Source: Bifidobacterium sp. ESL0682 (GTDB lineage Bacteria > Actinomycetota > Actinomycetes > Actinomycetales > Bifidobacteriaceae). Taken from it: a stretch of 64,000 nucleotides of DNA. The notes below the pieces were generated by a model. It was not told where the DNA came from. It saw only the letters and a program-made list of their open reading frames with translations, and did not search any database. Shown one piece after another: positions 56,532 through 64,000 of the stretch. The position numbers and the translations under genes are program-made. Numbering within the stretch: the stretch's first letter is position 1; each line of letters opens with the position of its first letter. The stretch lies in assembly GCF_029392815.1 (NCBI RefSeq), contig NZ_CP113942.1, forward strand, positions 2,029,513 to 2,093,512, written 5' to 3'.

Positions 56532-58088
56532 TCAGACCCAGCCGTCTTCTCCACCGTTTTCAGTACCGGGCTTACTGCCTTGGCCAGGCATCAACAGGCT
56601 GACAATGCGGTTCATGTCCTCTGGAGACGAAAACACGATTTCAATGCGACCGTGCTGCTTACTCCCCTTAATCGAAACCTTGGTATCGAAACGGTTCTCA
56701 AGATTGTGCTGAATCAGAGACTGAGCCCAAGGGTTGTCTTTCTTAGACTTCTGCTTCTTCGATCCGTTTTCTCCACCAGATTTCATCGCCACGATTTCTT
56801 CTGTGCTGCGCACAGAAAGCCCTTCAGCGATGATTCGGTTCGCCAGCTTCTCCATTTCCTCTTCACTGGAGAGGCCCAGCAATGCCCGCGCATGGCCCGC
56901 CGAAAGGACTCCAGCGGCCACTTTCTTCTGTACTGACGGAGGCAGATTCAAGAGCCGCAGGGTATTGGCAATCTGCGAGCGCGACTTGGAAACCGACTTG
57001 GCAAGCTGCTCTTGCGTCAAGCCGAAGTCTTCCATCATCTGCTGATAGGCTGCCGATTCCTCAAGCGGATTCAATGCCACCCGATGAAGGTTCTCCAAGA
57101 GAGCATCTCGAAGCATTTGATCGTCGGTGGTTGTCTTGATTGCGGGAATGGTCTTCAAACCGGCAAGATGAGCTGCGCGCCAACGCCGCTCTCCCATGAT
57201 CAGCTCATACTCGCTGTCCATGTTTTGCTGCTGGTGCTTGTTGGATGAACCAACTACCTGCGAAATCTGTTGCCTTATCTTCTGATTCGCCGGGCGCTTG
57301 CGTACCACTACGGGCTGCAGCACGCCAACTTCTTTAAGAGAAGCAGCGAGTTCCTTCAGCTCATCCTCATCAAAGATGGTACGCGGTTGATTGGCATTAG
57401 GGCCTATCTGATCCAGCTCCAGCTCAACCAGATAACCGCCTTGAACCGGCTTCAACTCGGTTGGATTCGCAGTTTCTTGCTTTTTCGTGCTTGTATTCGA
57501 AGATTCCGTACCTGGTAACGCCTCGCGATTGCTGGCAACACCCTTCTCACTTAGAGTTGATGTCTTTGAATCGGTATTCCCAGTGTTTACAGCCTTATCA
57601 CTAACCGTACTACCAAAGAACAAATCACTTGGATGCGCCATTCCTTCTTTCAGAGAAGGCATCTCTCTGCGCCTTCTTGAAGCCGAAGGTGATGTTTCAC
57701 GTGAAACATTCTTCTCTAAAGCGTTCTTTTTCTGAGAATTGTTCTTCTTAACGCTCTTTGCGCTAAGTTTCTTATCTTGCTCAGCCTTCTGACTCAGTTT
57801 GCCCGATGTTTCACGTGAAACATTCTTCTGGTTTACCGTCTTTGCTTGCTTTGACGACTGGTCAGCCTGTTGGTCTTTCACATTTTCAGAGGCAACATGC
57901 GATGTTTCACGTGAAACATTGGCCGATACAGATGTCGGAGAAGCTTTCTTTACTGCACCTTTAGCCTGTTCTTCATGCGCTTTTTTTGACACAGACTCTG
58001 ATGAATCTTCATCGGAAACTGCTGGTTCTCCAGGCAAAGCAGGGAACAATGCACCAAGGCCTTTTCCCAAACGCGACTTTGATGCCAT
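56532..58088 (-). CDS. parB: Chromosome partitioning protein ParB
   Basis: The 518-residue parS-binding CTPase-type segregation protein has its core from ~215: ParB N domain (LDQIGPNANQPRTIFDEDEL), GERRWRAAHLAG (~299), helix-turn-helix (TQEQLAKSVSKSRSQIANTL, ~359) and a C-terminal dimerisation region. The first ~210 residues are a Lys/Ser/Glu-rich extension not found in ordinary ParB (~300-380 residues). This extension contains three parS sites in the coding strand, each giving NVSRETS. AGGAG in the end of parA lies before the ATG, and only one base separates the parA stop from the start. Confidence 0.96.
   Translation of the reverse strand: MASKSRLGKGLGALFPALPGEPAVSDEDSSESVSKKAHEEQAKGAVKKASPTSVSANVSRETSHVASENVKDQQADQSSKQAKTVNQKNVSRETSGKLSQKAEQDKKLSAKSVKKNNSQKKNALEKNVSRETSPSASRRRREMPSLKEGMAHPSDLFFGSTVSDKAVNTGNTDSKTSTLSEKGVASNREALPGTESSNTSTKKQETANPTELKPVQGGYLVELELDQIGPNANQPRTIFDEDELKELAASLKEVGVLQPVVVRKRPANQKIRQQISQVVGSSNKHQQQNMDSEYELIMGERRWRAAHLAGLKTIPAIKTTTDDQMLRDALLENLHRVALNPLEESAAYQQMMEDFGLTQEQLAKSVSKSRSQIANTLRLLNLPPSVQKKVAAGVLSAGHARALLGLSSEEEMEKLANRIIAEGLSVRSTEEIVAMKSGGENGSKKQKSKKDNPWAQSLIQHNLENRFDTKVSIKGSKQHGRIEIVFSSPEDMNRIVSLLMPGQGSKPGTENGGEDGWV
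57693..57708. promoter_or_regulatory. parS site (in parB)
   Basis: Perfect 16-bp palindrome TGTTTCACGTGAAACA inside parB, encoding part of NVSRETS. Confidence 0.93.
57807..57822. promoter_or_regulatory. parS site (in parB)
   Basis: Second perfect TGTTTCACGTGAAACA in parB, again read as NVSRETS. Confidence 0.93.
57903..57918. promoter_or_regulatory. parS site (in parB)
   Basis: Third perfect TGTTTCACGTGAAACA in parB, closest to its start codon, again read as NVSRETS. Confidence 0.93.
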
Positions 58089-58089
58089 A

Positions 58090-59070
58090 TCAGTTACTCC
58101 TCTGCTTCCTAGTCTGTATTGTCTTCAAAACCGAAGGAGACCTTCGGGCTATTTCCAACGCCGCTTCCCTATATGAGACAGCTCCCATGCCATGCGGATC
58201 ATACTCAATGACACTTTTCGCGAAACTTGGCGCCTCTGATATTTTCACGGTTCGAGGGATGGTCGTTTTCAGAACGATGTGCGGATAATGCTCGTAGACC
58301 TTGTCGTAAATTTCCTTACTGAGCAACGTTCGACGGTCGAACATCGTAACCAGCATCGTAGAAACCAGAAGCGCGGGATTATAGTGTTCCTGAACCAATC
58401 CAATGGTCTGAATAAGTTGACCAAGTCCTTCAAGTGCGTAGTATTCCGCTTGAATCGGAATCAGTACCTCATTAACAGCACACATCGCATTGATCACCAA
58501 AAGACCAAGGCTAGGAGGGCAATCAATGATGACATAGTCGTAATGAGTTTTCGAAGACTCGGTAAAGCTGAAAATAGCATTTTTCAGTAAGTTGTTCCGA
58601 TCTTCCATGTCGGCAACTTCAAGCTCGGCACCACTTAAGTCGATTGATGCAGGAACAACGTCCAAGGTTTTGAACACAGGGCTTCGTTGTTTAACTTCTT
58701 CAATACTCTTCCGGCCTTCAAGTACGTCATATGTCGAAGGCTCTCCTGTATTGTGCTTCACCCCCAACGCCGTAGAAGCATTACCTTGTGGATCCATATC
58801 GATAACAAGGACTCTTGAATGGGCATAAGCCAATGCTGCAGCTATATTAACAGTTGTAGTTGTTTTGCCGACGCCACCTTTTTGATTCGCCACAGCAATG
58901 TAGCGTGTACGTGATGGCTTGGGGAAACGGACACGTTCCAACGCGTTATAGCGCGAGGAAACCTCCGCCATTTCAGCACCAACAGAATTACCATTTCCAC
59001 CGAAAATTCGTTTGATGGTTTCCGAGGCAGATTCCATATTGCTCAACTCCCTACGACTACCCGCCGTCAA
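58090..59070 (-). CDS. parA: Chromosome partitioning ATPase ParA
   Basis: The 326-residue ParA/Soj-type ATPase has a deviant Walker A motif KGGVGKTT (~64-71), Walker A' region LVIDMDPQGNASTALG, Walker B YVIIDCPPSLG, and a C-terminal segment (IPRTVKISEAPSFAKSVIEY) typical of chromosomal ParA. It works with ParB bound to parS to move origins apart. The start may be 59070 or the Met 11 codons later (59037); neither has a strong RBS. It is upstream of and coupled to parB. Confidence 0.96.
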   Translation of the reverse strand: MTAGSRRELSNMESASETIKRIFGGNGNSVGAEMAEVSSRYNALERVRFPKPSRTRYIAVANQKGGVGKTTTTVNIAAALAYAHSRVLVIDMDPQGNASTALGVKHNTGEPSTYDVLEGRKSIEEVKQRSPVFKTLDVVPASIDLSGAELEVADMEDRNNLLKNAIFSFTESSKTHYDYVIIDCPPSLGLLVINAMCAVNEVLIPIQAEYYALEGLGQLIQTIGLVQEHYNPALLVSTMLVTMFDRRTLLSKEIYDKVYEHYPHIVLKTTIPRTVKISEAPSFAKSVIEYDPHGMGAVSYREAALEIARRSPSVLKTIQTRKQRSN

Positions 59071-59157
59071 TCATCGACTGTGGAAATGTGCACAGTATTT
59101 TTTGAACTAGTTACTCTAGTTTCGTCATTCGTATGGACAGAATCAATATCTACACAC

Positions 59158-59371
59158 TTATCCACAAGCATGTGGATAAGTGTGCGTAACTTTTGTGCAT
59201 AAGCTGGTTCATTCGAAAATCTGTTCGTAAAAGAGTTGAAATTTCAACATTTTTCAAAAATAATGTAATATCATTCAAAATGTGGATAACTTTTCGAGCT
59301 CTCAAAATTGTGGATAAGTCGACTACAATGCCCTCACACTCGGCACCAATTATCCACTGGCATTATCCACA
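59158..59371. other. DnaA-box cluster between parA and rsmG
   Basis: Five exact TTATCCACA 9-mers lie at 59158-59166, 59171-59179 (reverse), 59281-59289 (reverse), 59309-59317 (reverse) and 59363-59371. TTATCCACT is at 59350-59358 and relaxed boxes (TGTGCGTAA, TGTGCATAA) near 59181-59202. Confidence 0.85.
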
Positions 59372-59390
59372 ATTGGATGCACGCTAAGAA

Positions 59391-59406
59391 TGTTTCACGT
59401 GAAACA
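59391..59406. promoter_or_regulatory. parS site
   Basis: Perfect TGTTTCACGTGAAACA directly after the DnaA-box cluster. Confidence 0.93.
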
Positions 59407-59652
59407 AATTAACAATATAAGAGGACAGAAACAGACTCTATTCAACTGTTACGTGTGCACAATCTATCCAAAACAAACTTTAGGTTCTTGAGTAATGAAA
59501 TATAACATCAAATAAATATTTATTCGATTTTTAAATACAAAAGAAAGAAAACAAAAGTTTTATTGGAAAAGATTCAATCAATTCGTTACATAATTAAAGA
59601 TTGCAGAGAATCAATTTTACAAAAACCAAAGCGGGTATATCCGAAAACCAGA

Positions 59653-59668
59653 TGTTTCACGTGAAACA
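59653..59668. promoter_or_regulatory. parS site
   Basis: Perfect TGTTTCACGTGAAACA at the end of the AT-rich stretch. Confidence 0.93.
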
Positions 59669-59770
59669 AAACTAATGTTGAAAAGAATCATTCGCAAAAC
59701 AAGTGAGAAATCAACAAGTCTTGGATAAAAGATTTTAAATTAGAAGAGAGTTTAGAATCAGATACAAAAT

Positions 59771-59786
59771 TGTTTCACGTGAAACA
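59771..59786. promoter_or_regulatory. parS site
   Basis: Perfect TGTTTCACGTGAAACA, 21 bp before the next site. Confidence 0.93.
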
Positions 59787-59798
59787 ATATGATATTAA

Positions 59799-59832
59799 AA
59801 TCGGGAATGTTTCACGTGAAACATTCCCGATT
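59799..59832. promoter_or_regulatory. parS embedded in a 34-bp palindrome; likely rsmG terminator
   Basis: The parS at 59808-59823 sits in a perfect 34-bp palindrome. On the minus strand it lies 12 nt after the rsmG stop and runs into TTTTAATAT, so the transcript can form a GC-capped hairpin with a U tract. Confidence 0.85.
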
Positions 59833-59843
59833 GACTGACCAGA

Positions 59844-60530
59844 TTACTTCTTGTTGACAATCACTACATACGTAGATTCAAAACCATCAGCTATGGGTGC
59901 ATCAAGTACTTGTGGATTACGGCCACCGTTCTTTTGAATCTCCTTGGCAGCTTTGTGCACCTCAGCTGGAGCAGAACGGCCTTTAAGAGCAATCAGCTGG
60001 CCACCATGCCGCACCAAAGGCAAAGTCCAACCACTCAGTTTGGTCATTGGGGCCACTGCGCGGCTAGTGACCACAGCGAAAGGATGCAGTTCTTTACCGT
60101 GCTTCAAAGCCTTGATATAGTCTTCTGCACGTTGACGAACAACCGTAACATTCTCAAGGTTGAGTTCAGTGACACATTCGTTGAGCCAGTCAACACGACG
60201 TTCCATCGGCTCTATAAGAGTGACATCATGATCTGGTAAACAGGCAGCGACGACGATCCCAGGAAATCCACCACCACTACCAATATCCGCAACGGTCTTG
60301 AATCGTTCATCTTCTGTCGAAGCTTCGATAAAGGGAACAATAGCAGCTGAATTGAGAATATGACGTTCCCAGATGATGTCAACATCGCGCGGGCCAATAA
60401 TCCCACGCTCCTCGCCTTCTCGGGCCAGTTTATCTTTGAAGAGTTTCATCTGATCGAATGCAGAGCCGAAGACATCAGTAAGTACTGTGGATTGTTCGAG
60501 TTCTTCGTCAGTATGTATACGAGTTTCCAT
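59844..60530 (-). CDS. rsmG: 16S rRNA (guanine-527-N7) methyltransferase
   Basis: The 228-residue SAM-dependent methyltransferase (GidB) modifies G527 of 16S rRNA; loss gives low-level streptomycin resistance in several bacteria. Motifs: [16 protein letters not shown] (substrate segment), [12 protein letters not shown] (SAM-binding loop), [12 protein letters not shown] and VTSRAVAPM. The length is normal. Placed between jag and parA as in many bacteria, but ended by the hairpin containing parS, so probably not co-transcribed with parAB. Confidence 0.95.
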   Translation of the reverse strand: METRIHTDEELEQSTVLTDVFGSAFDQMKLFKDKLAREGEERGIIGPRDVDIIWERHILNSAAIVPFIEASTEDERFKTVADIGSGGGFPGIVVAACLPDHDVTLIEPMERRVDWLNECVTELNLENVTVVRQRAEDYIKALKHGKELHPFAVVTSRAVAPMTKLSGWTLPLVRHGGQLIALKGRSAPAEVHKAAKEIQKNGGRNPQVLDAPIADGFESTYVVIVNKK

Positions 60531-60656
60531 CTTATCCCTTAATCAAACAATTACTATTAAAAAATCTATCAGACACAATGCCCATATAGAAATAAAGAAA
60601 GACAGGAACCAGAATCAAGACCTGTCTTCACGAACTCAAGGAAAAACAAATAAAAA

Positions 60657-60683
60657 GAAGCCATAGTTTGACACTATGGCTTC
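60657..60683 (-). terminator. Terminator of the rpmH-jag gene cluster
   Basis: A perfect 11-bp inverted repeat (60657-60667 with 60673-60683) has a 5-nt loop, followed on the minus strand by TTTTTATTTG. Confidence 0.92.
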
Positions 60684-60728
60684 CAAACATATTAATGAAG
60701 TTGAATGGTTTTCATCGAATCAGAAGAA

Positions 60729-61406
60729 TTAGTAACGTTCCTCATCCGTCGCTTCATCCTCATCCTCAACATCGTCATTCTGGTGACCTTCATCATCAAC
60801 TGCCGAGTTACGACGCGAGCGACGAGAAATCCGAGCGTCATCCCGTTCGTCGATGTCAATATCGACAACATCCTCTTCGTCGACTTCCTCATCATCCAAG
60901 TCGCTATCAGACGGACGCGGCTTCAGATAAATAGTGACATAGCGGTGAGGCTCTTCGCCATGAGAACGTGATTTCAGGCCCTCTTCACGAACCAAGTCGT
61001 GCACAACCTTGCGCTCGAAGGAGTTCATGGGGTCAAGATTGGCAGGCTCACCGGTCTCACGTACCTCGTCGATGACATCAAGCGCAAGGTCACGCAGACG
61101 CTGACGACGCTTCTTGAGGTATCCATCGACGTCGAGAATCAGCCGGGAACGATCCCCCGTCTTCTGCTGGACGGCCAAACGGGTCAGCAATTGTAATGCA
61201 TCAACGACCTCGCCGTCGTGCCCGATAAGGTTCTTGATGTCCTCATCATCGTCGGCCACAATCTGGACTGTCGGACGACCGTTACGCACGCCCATCTCGA
61301 TATCTCCTTCATAATCTGCGATATCGAGCAAGCCCTCAAGATAGTCAGCGGCGATGTCAGCTTCGTCATTGAGCTGCTCGACTGTCTTTTCCTCGTCACG
61401 TGCCAT
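60729..61406 (-). CDS. jag: Jag/KhpB-type KH and R3H RNA-binding protein
   Basis: The 225-residue protein has a KH domain with a GHDG loop (LIGHDGEVVDALQLL), an R3H domain (SFERKVVHDLV, SHGEEPHRY) and an acidic Asp/Glu-rich tail of ~55 residues. Jag/KhpB proteins bind RNA and in firmicutes influence cell shape and division. The start at 61406 (MARDEEK) has AAGGAG 9 nt upstream. Follows yidC in the conserved origin-proximal order. Confidence 0.94.
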   Translation of the reverse strand: MARDEEKTVEQLNDEADIAADYLEGLLDIADYEGDIEMGVRNGRPTVQIVADDDEDIKNLIGHDGEVVDALQLLTRLAVQQKTGDRSRLILDVDGYLKKRRQRLRDLALDVIDEVRETGEPANLDPMNSFERKVVHDLVREEGLKSRSHGEEPHRYVTIYLKPRPSDSDLDDEEVDEEDVVDIDIDERDDARISRRSRRNSAVDDEGHQNDDVEDEDEATDEERY

Positions 61407-61504
61407 AAAACACACTCCTTATTACCAACGTAATGTTCTCAAGTCTAAACCATGCCCGGCCCCGAACAGTCAATGTAATACATTGCGATCGGAGCCGGAA
61501 TCGG

Positions 61505-62524
61505 CTACTTTTTCTTCTTGCGTTTGCGCTTGGGCTGCGCGCGCTGGAATCCCTGCTCTTCGCGGCGCTTGGCCTCTTCTTCGGCCTTCTGCAGCTCCTC
61601 TTCCTCAATCGACATCTGGCCGGTCTTCGCGCGGCGCTTGTTTTCGTTGATATGGTCACGCTTAATCTTCGCTTCCTCGGCCGGAGAGCCGGGGGTCGGG
61701 AAGGCGTGGACCTGCCAAAGCGAGCGCAGCATGTTGCAGATGTTGTTGGTCAGCCAGTAAACGAGCACGGCAAACGGCATGGAGATTGCGGAGAAGATGT
61801 ACATCAGCGGGAAGATCCAGGTCATCATCTGCTGCATCTTGTACTGCGAGCCTTCCATGGAGGCGGCGGGCAGGTTCTTGCGCATGTTGTTGAACTGCAT
61901 ATACCACATGGCCGCGCACATCAGGAAGGTGAAGATACCGATGATGATCTTGCCGGACGTATCGGCCATGCCGAAGGTGTTGGAAATCTTAAGTCCGAAG
62001 AGGTGCGTGTCTGCGAATTCCGCCGCCGTCGCCCTGTCGAAGGCGCCGAGCGTGCGACGCGAACCGTGTGCAATATAAGGAATGGCGGAAAGCATGTAGA
62101 ACATGCACATGAAGACCGGGCCCTGAATGACCATAGGCAGGCAGGAACCCATCGGGTTGACCTTGTTGTCCTCGTAAAGCTTCATGGTCTCGCGGCTCAT
62201 GGCCTCTTTGCTGGCCTGGTCCGTCTTGCCCTTGTACTTCTTCTGGATGTGCATCATCTTGGGCTGCAGGGCCTGCATCCTGGCCATGGACTTCATCTGC
62301 TTGATATACATCGGCAGGATGATGGCGTGCACGACGAGCACGAGGAAGACAATCGCAAGAATCCACGAAAGCCCCTTCGAGGGCAAACCGATAAGGGTCA
62401 TGAGCTTGTGGAACCAGTACATGATTTCGCTCATCAGCCATTCGATGGGTGTCAGGATCTTGTAAACCCAGCCGAACAGCCCCTTATCAAGAAGGAAGTT
62501 GTTGTAATCGGGATTGGTAAACAT
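61505..62524 (-). CDS. yidC: Membrane protein insertase YidC
   Basis: The 339-residue Oxa1/YidC/Alb3 insertase helps fold and insert inner-membrane proteins with or without SecYEG. It shows several hydrophobic helices (GLSWILAIVFLVLVVHAIIL; FGMADTSGKIIIGIFTFLMC), the cytoplasmic segment MARMQALQPKMMHIQKKYKG, the PAASMEGSQYKMQQMM region and a highly basic C-terminal tail that can contact the ribosome. The start at 62524 overlaps the yidD stop (TGATG), so translation is coupled. Confidence 0.95.
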   Translation of the reverse strand: MFTNPDYNNFLLDKGLFGWVYKILTPIEWLMSEIMYWFHKLMTLIGLPSKGLSWILAIVFLVLVVHAIILPMYIKQMKSMARMQALQPKMMHIQKKYKGKTDQASKEAMSRETMKLYEDNKVNPMGSCLPMVIQGPVFMCMFYMLSAIPYIAHGSRRTLGAFDRATAAEFADTHLFGLKISNTFGMADTSGKIIIGIFTFLMCAAMWYMQFNNMRKNLPAASMEGSQYKMQQMMTWIFPLMYIFSAISMPFAVLVYWLTNNICNMLRSLWQVHAFPTPGSPAEEAKIKRDHINENKRRAKTGQMSIEEEELQKAEEEAKRREEQGFQRAQPKRKRKKKK

Positions 62525-62874
62525 CAGGCCGTCTCCTTCACGTCCGAGGCCAATGGGGTCAGTCGCGGCTCTTCGTGAGCTTTGGACCAAGAAAATCTAT
62601 AAAAAATCGAATAGCGCTGGGGCACATCGTCGATGCCACCGTTGCTCCACGGCCGGCAGCGCAAAAGACGCAGCACGGCAAGCAATCCACCGCGAACCGC
62701 GCCATAACGGGTCACCGCCTGAATCGCATAGTTGGAACAGGACGGATAATACTTGCAGCAAGGCGGATTACCGGCGGAAATATGGACTTGATACCAACGC
62801 ACGGCAGCAAGCATCGCCCGAGCTACGAGCGAATGGGAAGAATGTGCGGCAGAGACATTCGAGCTAACAGTCAT
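62524..62874 (-). CDS. yidD: Membrane protein insertion efficiency factor YidD
   Basis: The 116-residue small protein carries the YidD signature: [38 protein letters not shown] and [17 protein letters not shown]. It assists YidC-dependent insertion. The start overlaps the rnpA stop by 4 nt and the stop overlaps the yidC start by 1 nt. Confidence 0.95.
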   Translation of the reverse strand: MTVSSNVSAAHSSHSLVARAMLAAVRWYQVHISAGNPPCCKYYPSCSNYAIQAVTRYGAVRGGLLAVLRLLRCRPWSNGGIDDVPQRYSIFYRFSWSKAHEEPRLTPLASDVKETA

Positions 62875-63359
62875 AATTGGCCGCTCTGCCGATTTGCACG
62901 AACCTTATGGCCTTGCATTGCCTTTCGGCTGACCGCGTCGAACAACTCCCCCACCTGCTTGTCGAGTGAAGAGAAATCGGCATGTGCGGCGCTTGGCTTG
63001 GCGCGCATCACGATGTCACAATGCTCGGGCAGTCGATCTTCGTATGCCTTGGCCAATACGCGGAAGCGTCTTTTGACGTGATTGCGCGAGACAGCGTTGC
63101 CGACATTTTTGGACACAGCGAGGCCAAGGCGCCTGCTCGACATTTTCTGTCGAATGGCGTCCTTAGGTACGGAAACACTCGTAGCTCCCATAACCTCGTC
63201 GGTCGATTCTGCTTGTGCTGTAGCGGCATGATGCGCTTGAGCGCAATCACAACAAGAATCGTCGCACACCAAAAAATGCACGACGATATCCTTTTCAGTG
63301 ACTTTTCTGCGACGCTTCAGCACCTGGACAAAATCGCGATGGCTTTTCAGCCGCTCCAT
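62871..63359 (-). CDS. rnpA: Ribonuclease P protein component
   Basis: The 162-residue protein subunit of RNase P matures tRNA 5' ends together with the catalytic RNA. The N-terminus ([12 protein letters not shown]) and the RNA-binding motif [10 protein letters not shown] are conserved. Between them lies an insert of ~45 residues beginning [14 protein letters not shown], rich in Cys and His then Ala/Ser/Thr, which usual RnpA (~110-130 residues) lacks; it might bind a metal. Next to rpmH as in most bacteria. Confidence 0.95.
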   Translation of the reverse strand: MERLKSHRDFVQVLKRRRKVTEKDIVVHFLVCDDSCCDCAQAHHAATAQAESTDEVMGATSVSVPKDAIRQKMSSRRLGLAVSKNVGNAVSRNHVKRRFRVLAKAYEDRLPEHCDIVMRAKPSAAHADFSSLDKQVGELFDAVSRKAMQGHKVRANRQSGQL

Positions 63360-63376
63360 GCCGTGCCGCCGATTAA

Positions 63377-63511
63377 TCAGACAGTGAGGTTCTTGCGGCC
63401 CTTGGCGCGACGGCGGTTCAATACGGCGCGGCCTGCGCGGGTGCGCATGCGAGCGCGGAATCCGTGCTTCATGTGGCGACGGCGGTTATTCGGTTGGAAT
63501 GTCCTCTTCAT
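63377..63511 (-). CDS. rpmH: 50S ribosomal protein L34
   Basis: The 44-residue ribosomal protein begins [20 protein letters not shown] and ends [12 protein letters not shown]. The start at 63511 is fixed by the universally conserved MKRTFQP. First gene of the rpmH-rnpA-yidD-yidC-jag cluster, divergent from the expected dnaA. Confidence 0.98.
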   Translation of the reverse strand: MKRTFQPNNRRRHMKHGFRARMRTRAGRAVLNRRRAKGRKNLTV

Positions 63512-64000
63512 AATATGCTCCCGGTTTGTTTTCAGCCATGCAAAAGCACGGCTCCTCATGAGTCAAGCTCTACCAAATTACTCCTACCCCTAGTCCCAAG
63601 TCAAAATATGCTGCGAAATTCGCCAAAACAGGCGACTAGACACATTCCCGCTTATCGCCGAAACGTGTCAGCACTCATGAATTATTGGTATGAAGAACTT
63701 CGGTATATCGAAATATCGCACGAAATAATTCTGCATATCAATGCACAGCAACCATGAAACAATGGACTTTTCGGAAAATATTTCCTTACGAAAATAGACA
63801 TACGACAAACCCTGCAAACCCTACTCGCGCCGCGGATATGAGGACAAGTTATCCACAAATTACACCAATGTTATTCACAATTCAATGTTTTCAACACGCA
63901 AGACTGTGGATAACTTCGGGACGTAGGAGTACAACTGGAATATTGCATCGCGAAGTCGGAAATGCTGTGCCCAACACCAAGACGGCACGATGGTCAAGGC
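63512..64000. other. rpmH-dnaA intergenic region (incomplete) with DnaA boxes
   Basis: This 489-bp AT-rich stretch to the window end has exact DnaA boxes at 63849-63857 and 63905-63913 (reverse) and TTATTCACA at 63871-63879. The dnaA start itself is not seen. Promoters of rpmH and dnaA should lie here. Confidence 0.75.

Larger units (their letters stand above)
59071..59843. other. AT-rich intergenic region with DnaA boxes and parS sites (origin-like)
   Basis: The 773-bp gap has a DnaA-box cluster (59158-59371), four parS sites, and between them a very AT-rich stretch (about 59480-59640) that could act as a DNA-unwinding element. No gene is visible. Confidence 0.75.

Noticed and set aside
63512..64000. 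Start of dnaA inside the window
   Set aside because: No frame in the last 489 bases matches the DnaA N-terminus; the gene must begin beyond the window end.

Overview
The window looks like about 64 kb of a Bifidobacterium (Actinomycetota, Bifidobacteriaceae) chromosome that ends a few hundred bases before the expected dnaA gene. The right end holds the classical origin-proximal set on the minus strand (rpmH, rnpA, yidD, yidC, jag, rsmG, parA, parB) and trxB. The left-central part holds an actinobacterial fhaA-fhaB-pstP-rodA-pbpA-pknA-pknB operon. crgA, a DUF881 protein and a class E sortase also fit. The genus is inferred from gene content and order only.

Layout. 1-976: 3' end of a large sortase-anchored surface protein. 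1-2.5 kb: purA. 2.7-7.4 kb: a sugar-phosphate cluster (ribokinase-like kinase, AlsE/Rpe-type epimerase, frameshifted LacI regulator, galactitol-type PTS EIIC) with palindromic GTAACCGGTTAC operators. 7.8-14.6 kb: heavy-metal P-type ATPase, HtrA protease, tgt. 14.8-25.2 kb: nitroreductase, tRNA-Leu(CAG), LOG-family hydrolase, two tandem ketopantoate-reductase paralogues, a MalY/PatB-type lyase, an alpha/beta hydrolase and a frameshifted S9 peptidase. 25.3-31.9 kb: two tandem BspA/DUF285-type surface proteins with duplicated flanks. 31.9-41.8 kb: the Ser/Thr kinase and cell-wall operon. 42.2-51.7 kb: a pilus operon (two pilins and a class C sortase) and a giant internalin-like LRR protein. 52-55 kb: crgA, DUF881 protein, class E sortase. 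55.3-63.5 kb: trxB, parB, parA, rsmG, jag, yidC, yidD, rnpA, rpmH. 63.5-64 kb: leader region toward dnaA.

Together these genes describe an origin-proximal region in which growth and division control (PknA/PknB, PstP, FHA proteins, RodA/PbpA, CrgA), chromosome segregation (ParAB with eight parS sites) and membrane/ribosome/tRNA functions are interleaved with two blocks of cell-surface genes.

The most notable signals are: parS sites inside the parB coding sequence, each encoding the same peptide; a 34-bp palindrome that is both a parS and a likely terminator; two clusters of perfect DnaA boxes away from dnaA; a tandemly duplicated surface-protein unit with a conserved 3' element; and at least nine single-base frameshifts in six genes, mostly in short homopolymers, which are either sequencing errors or real decay or phase variation.
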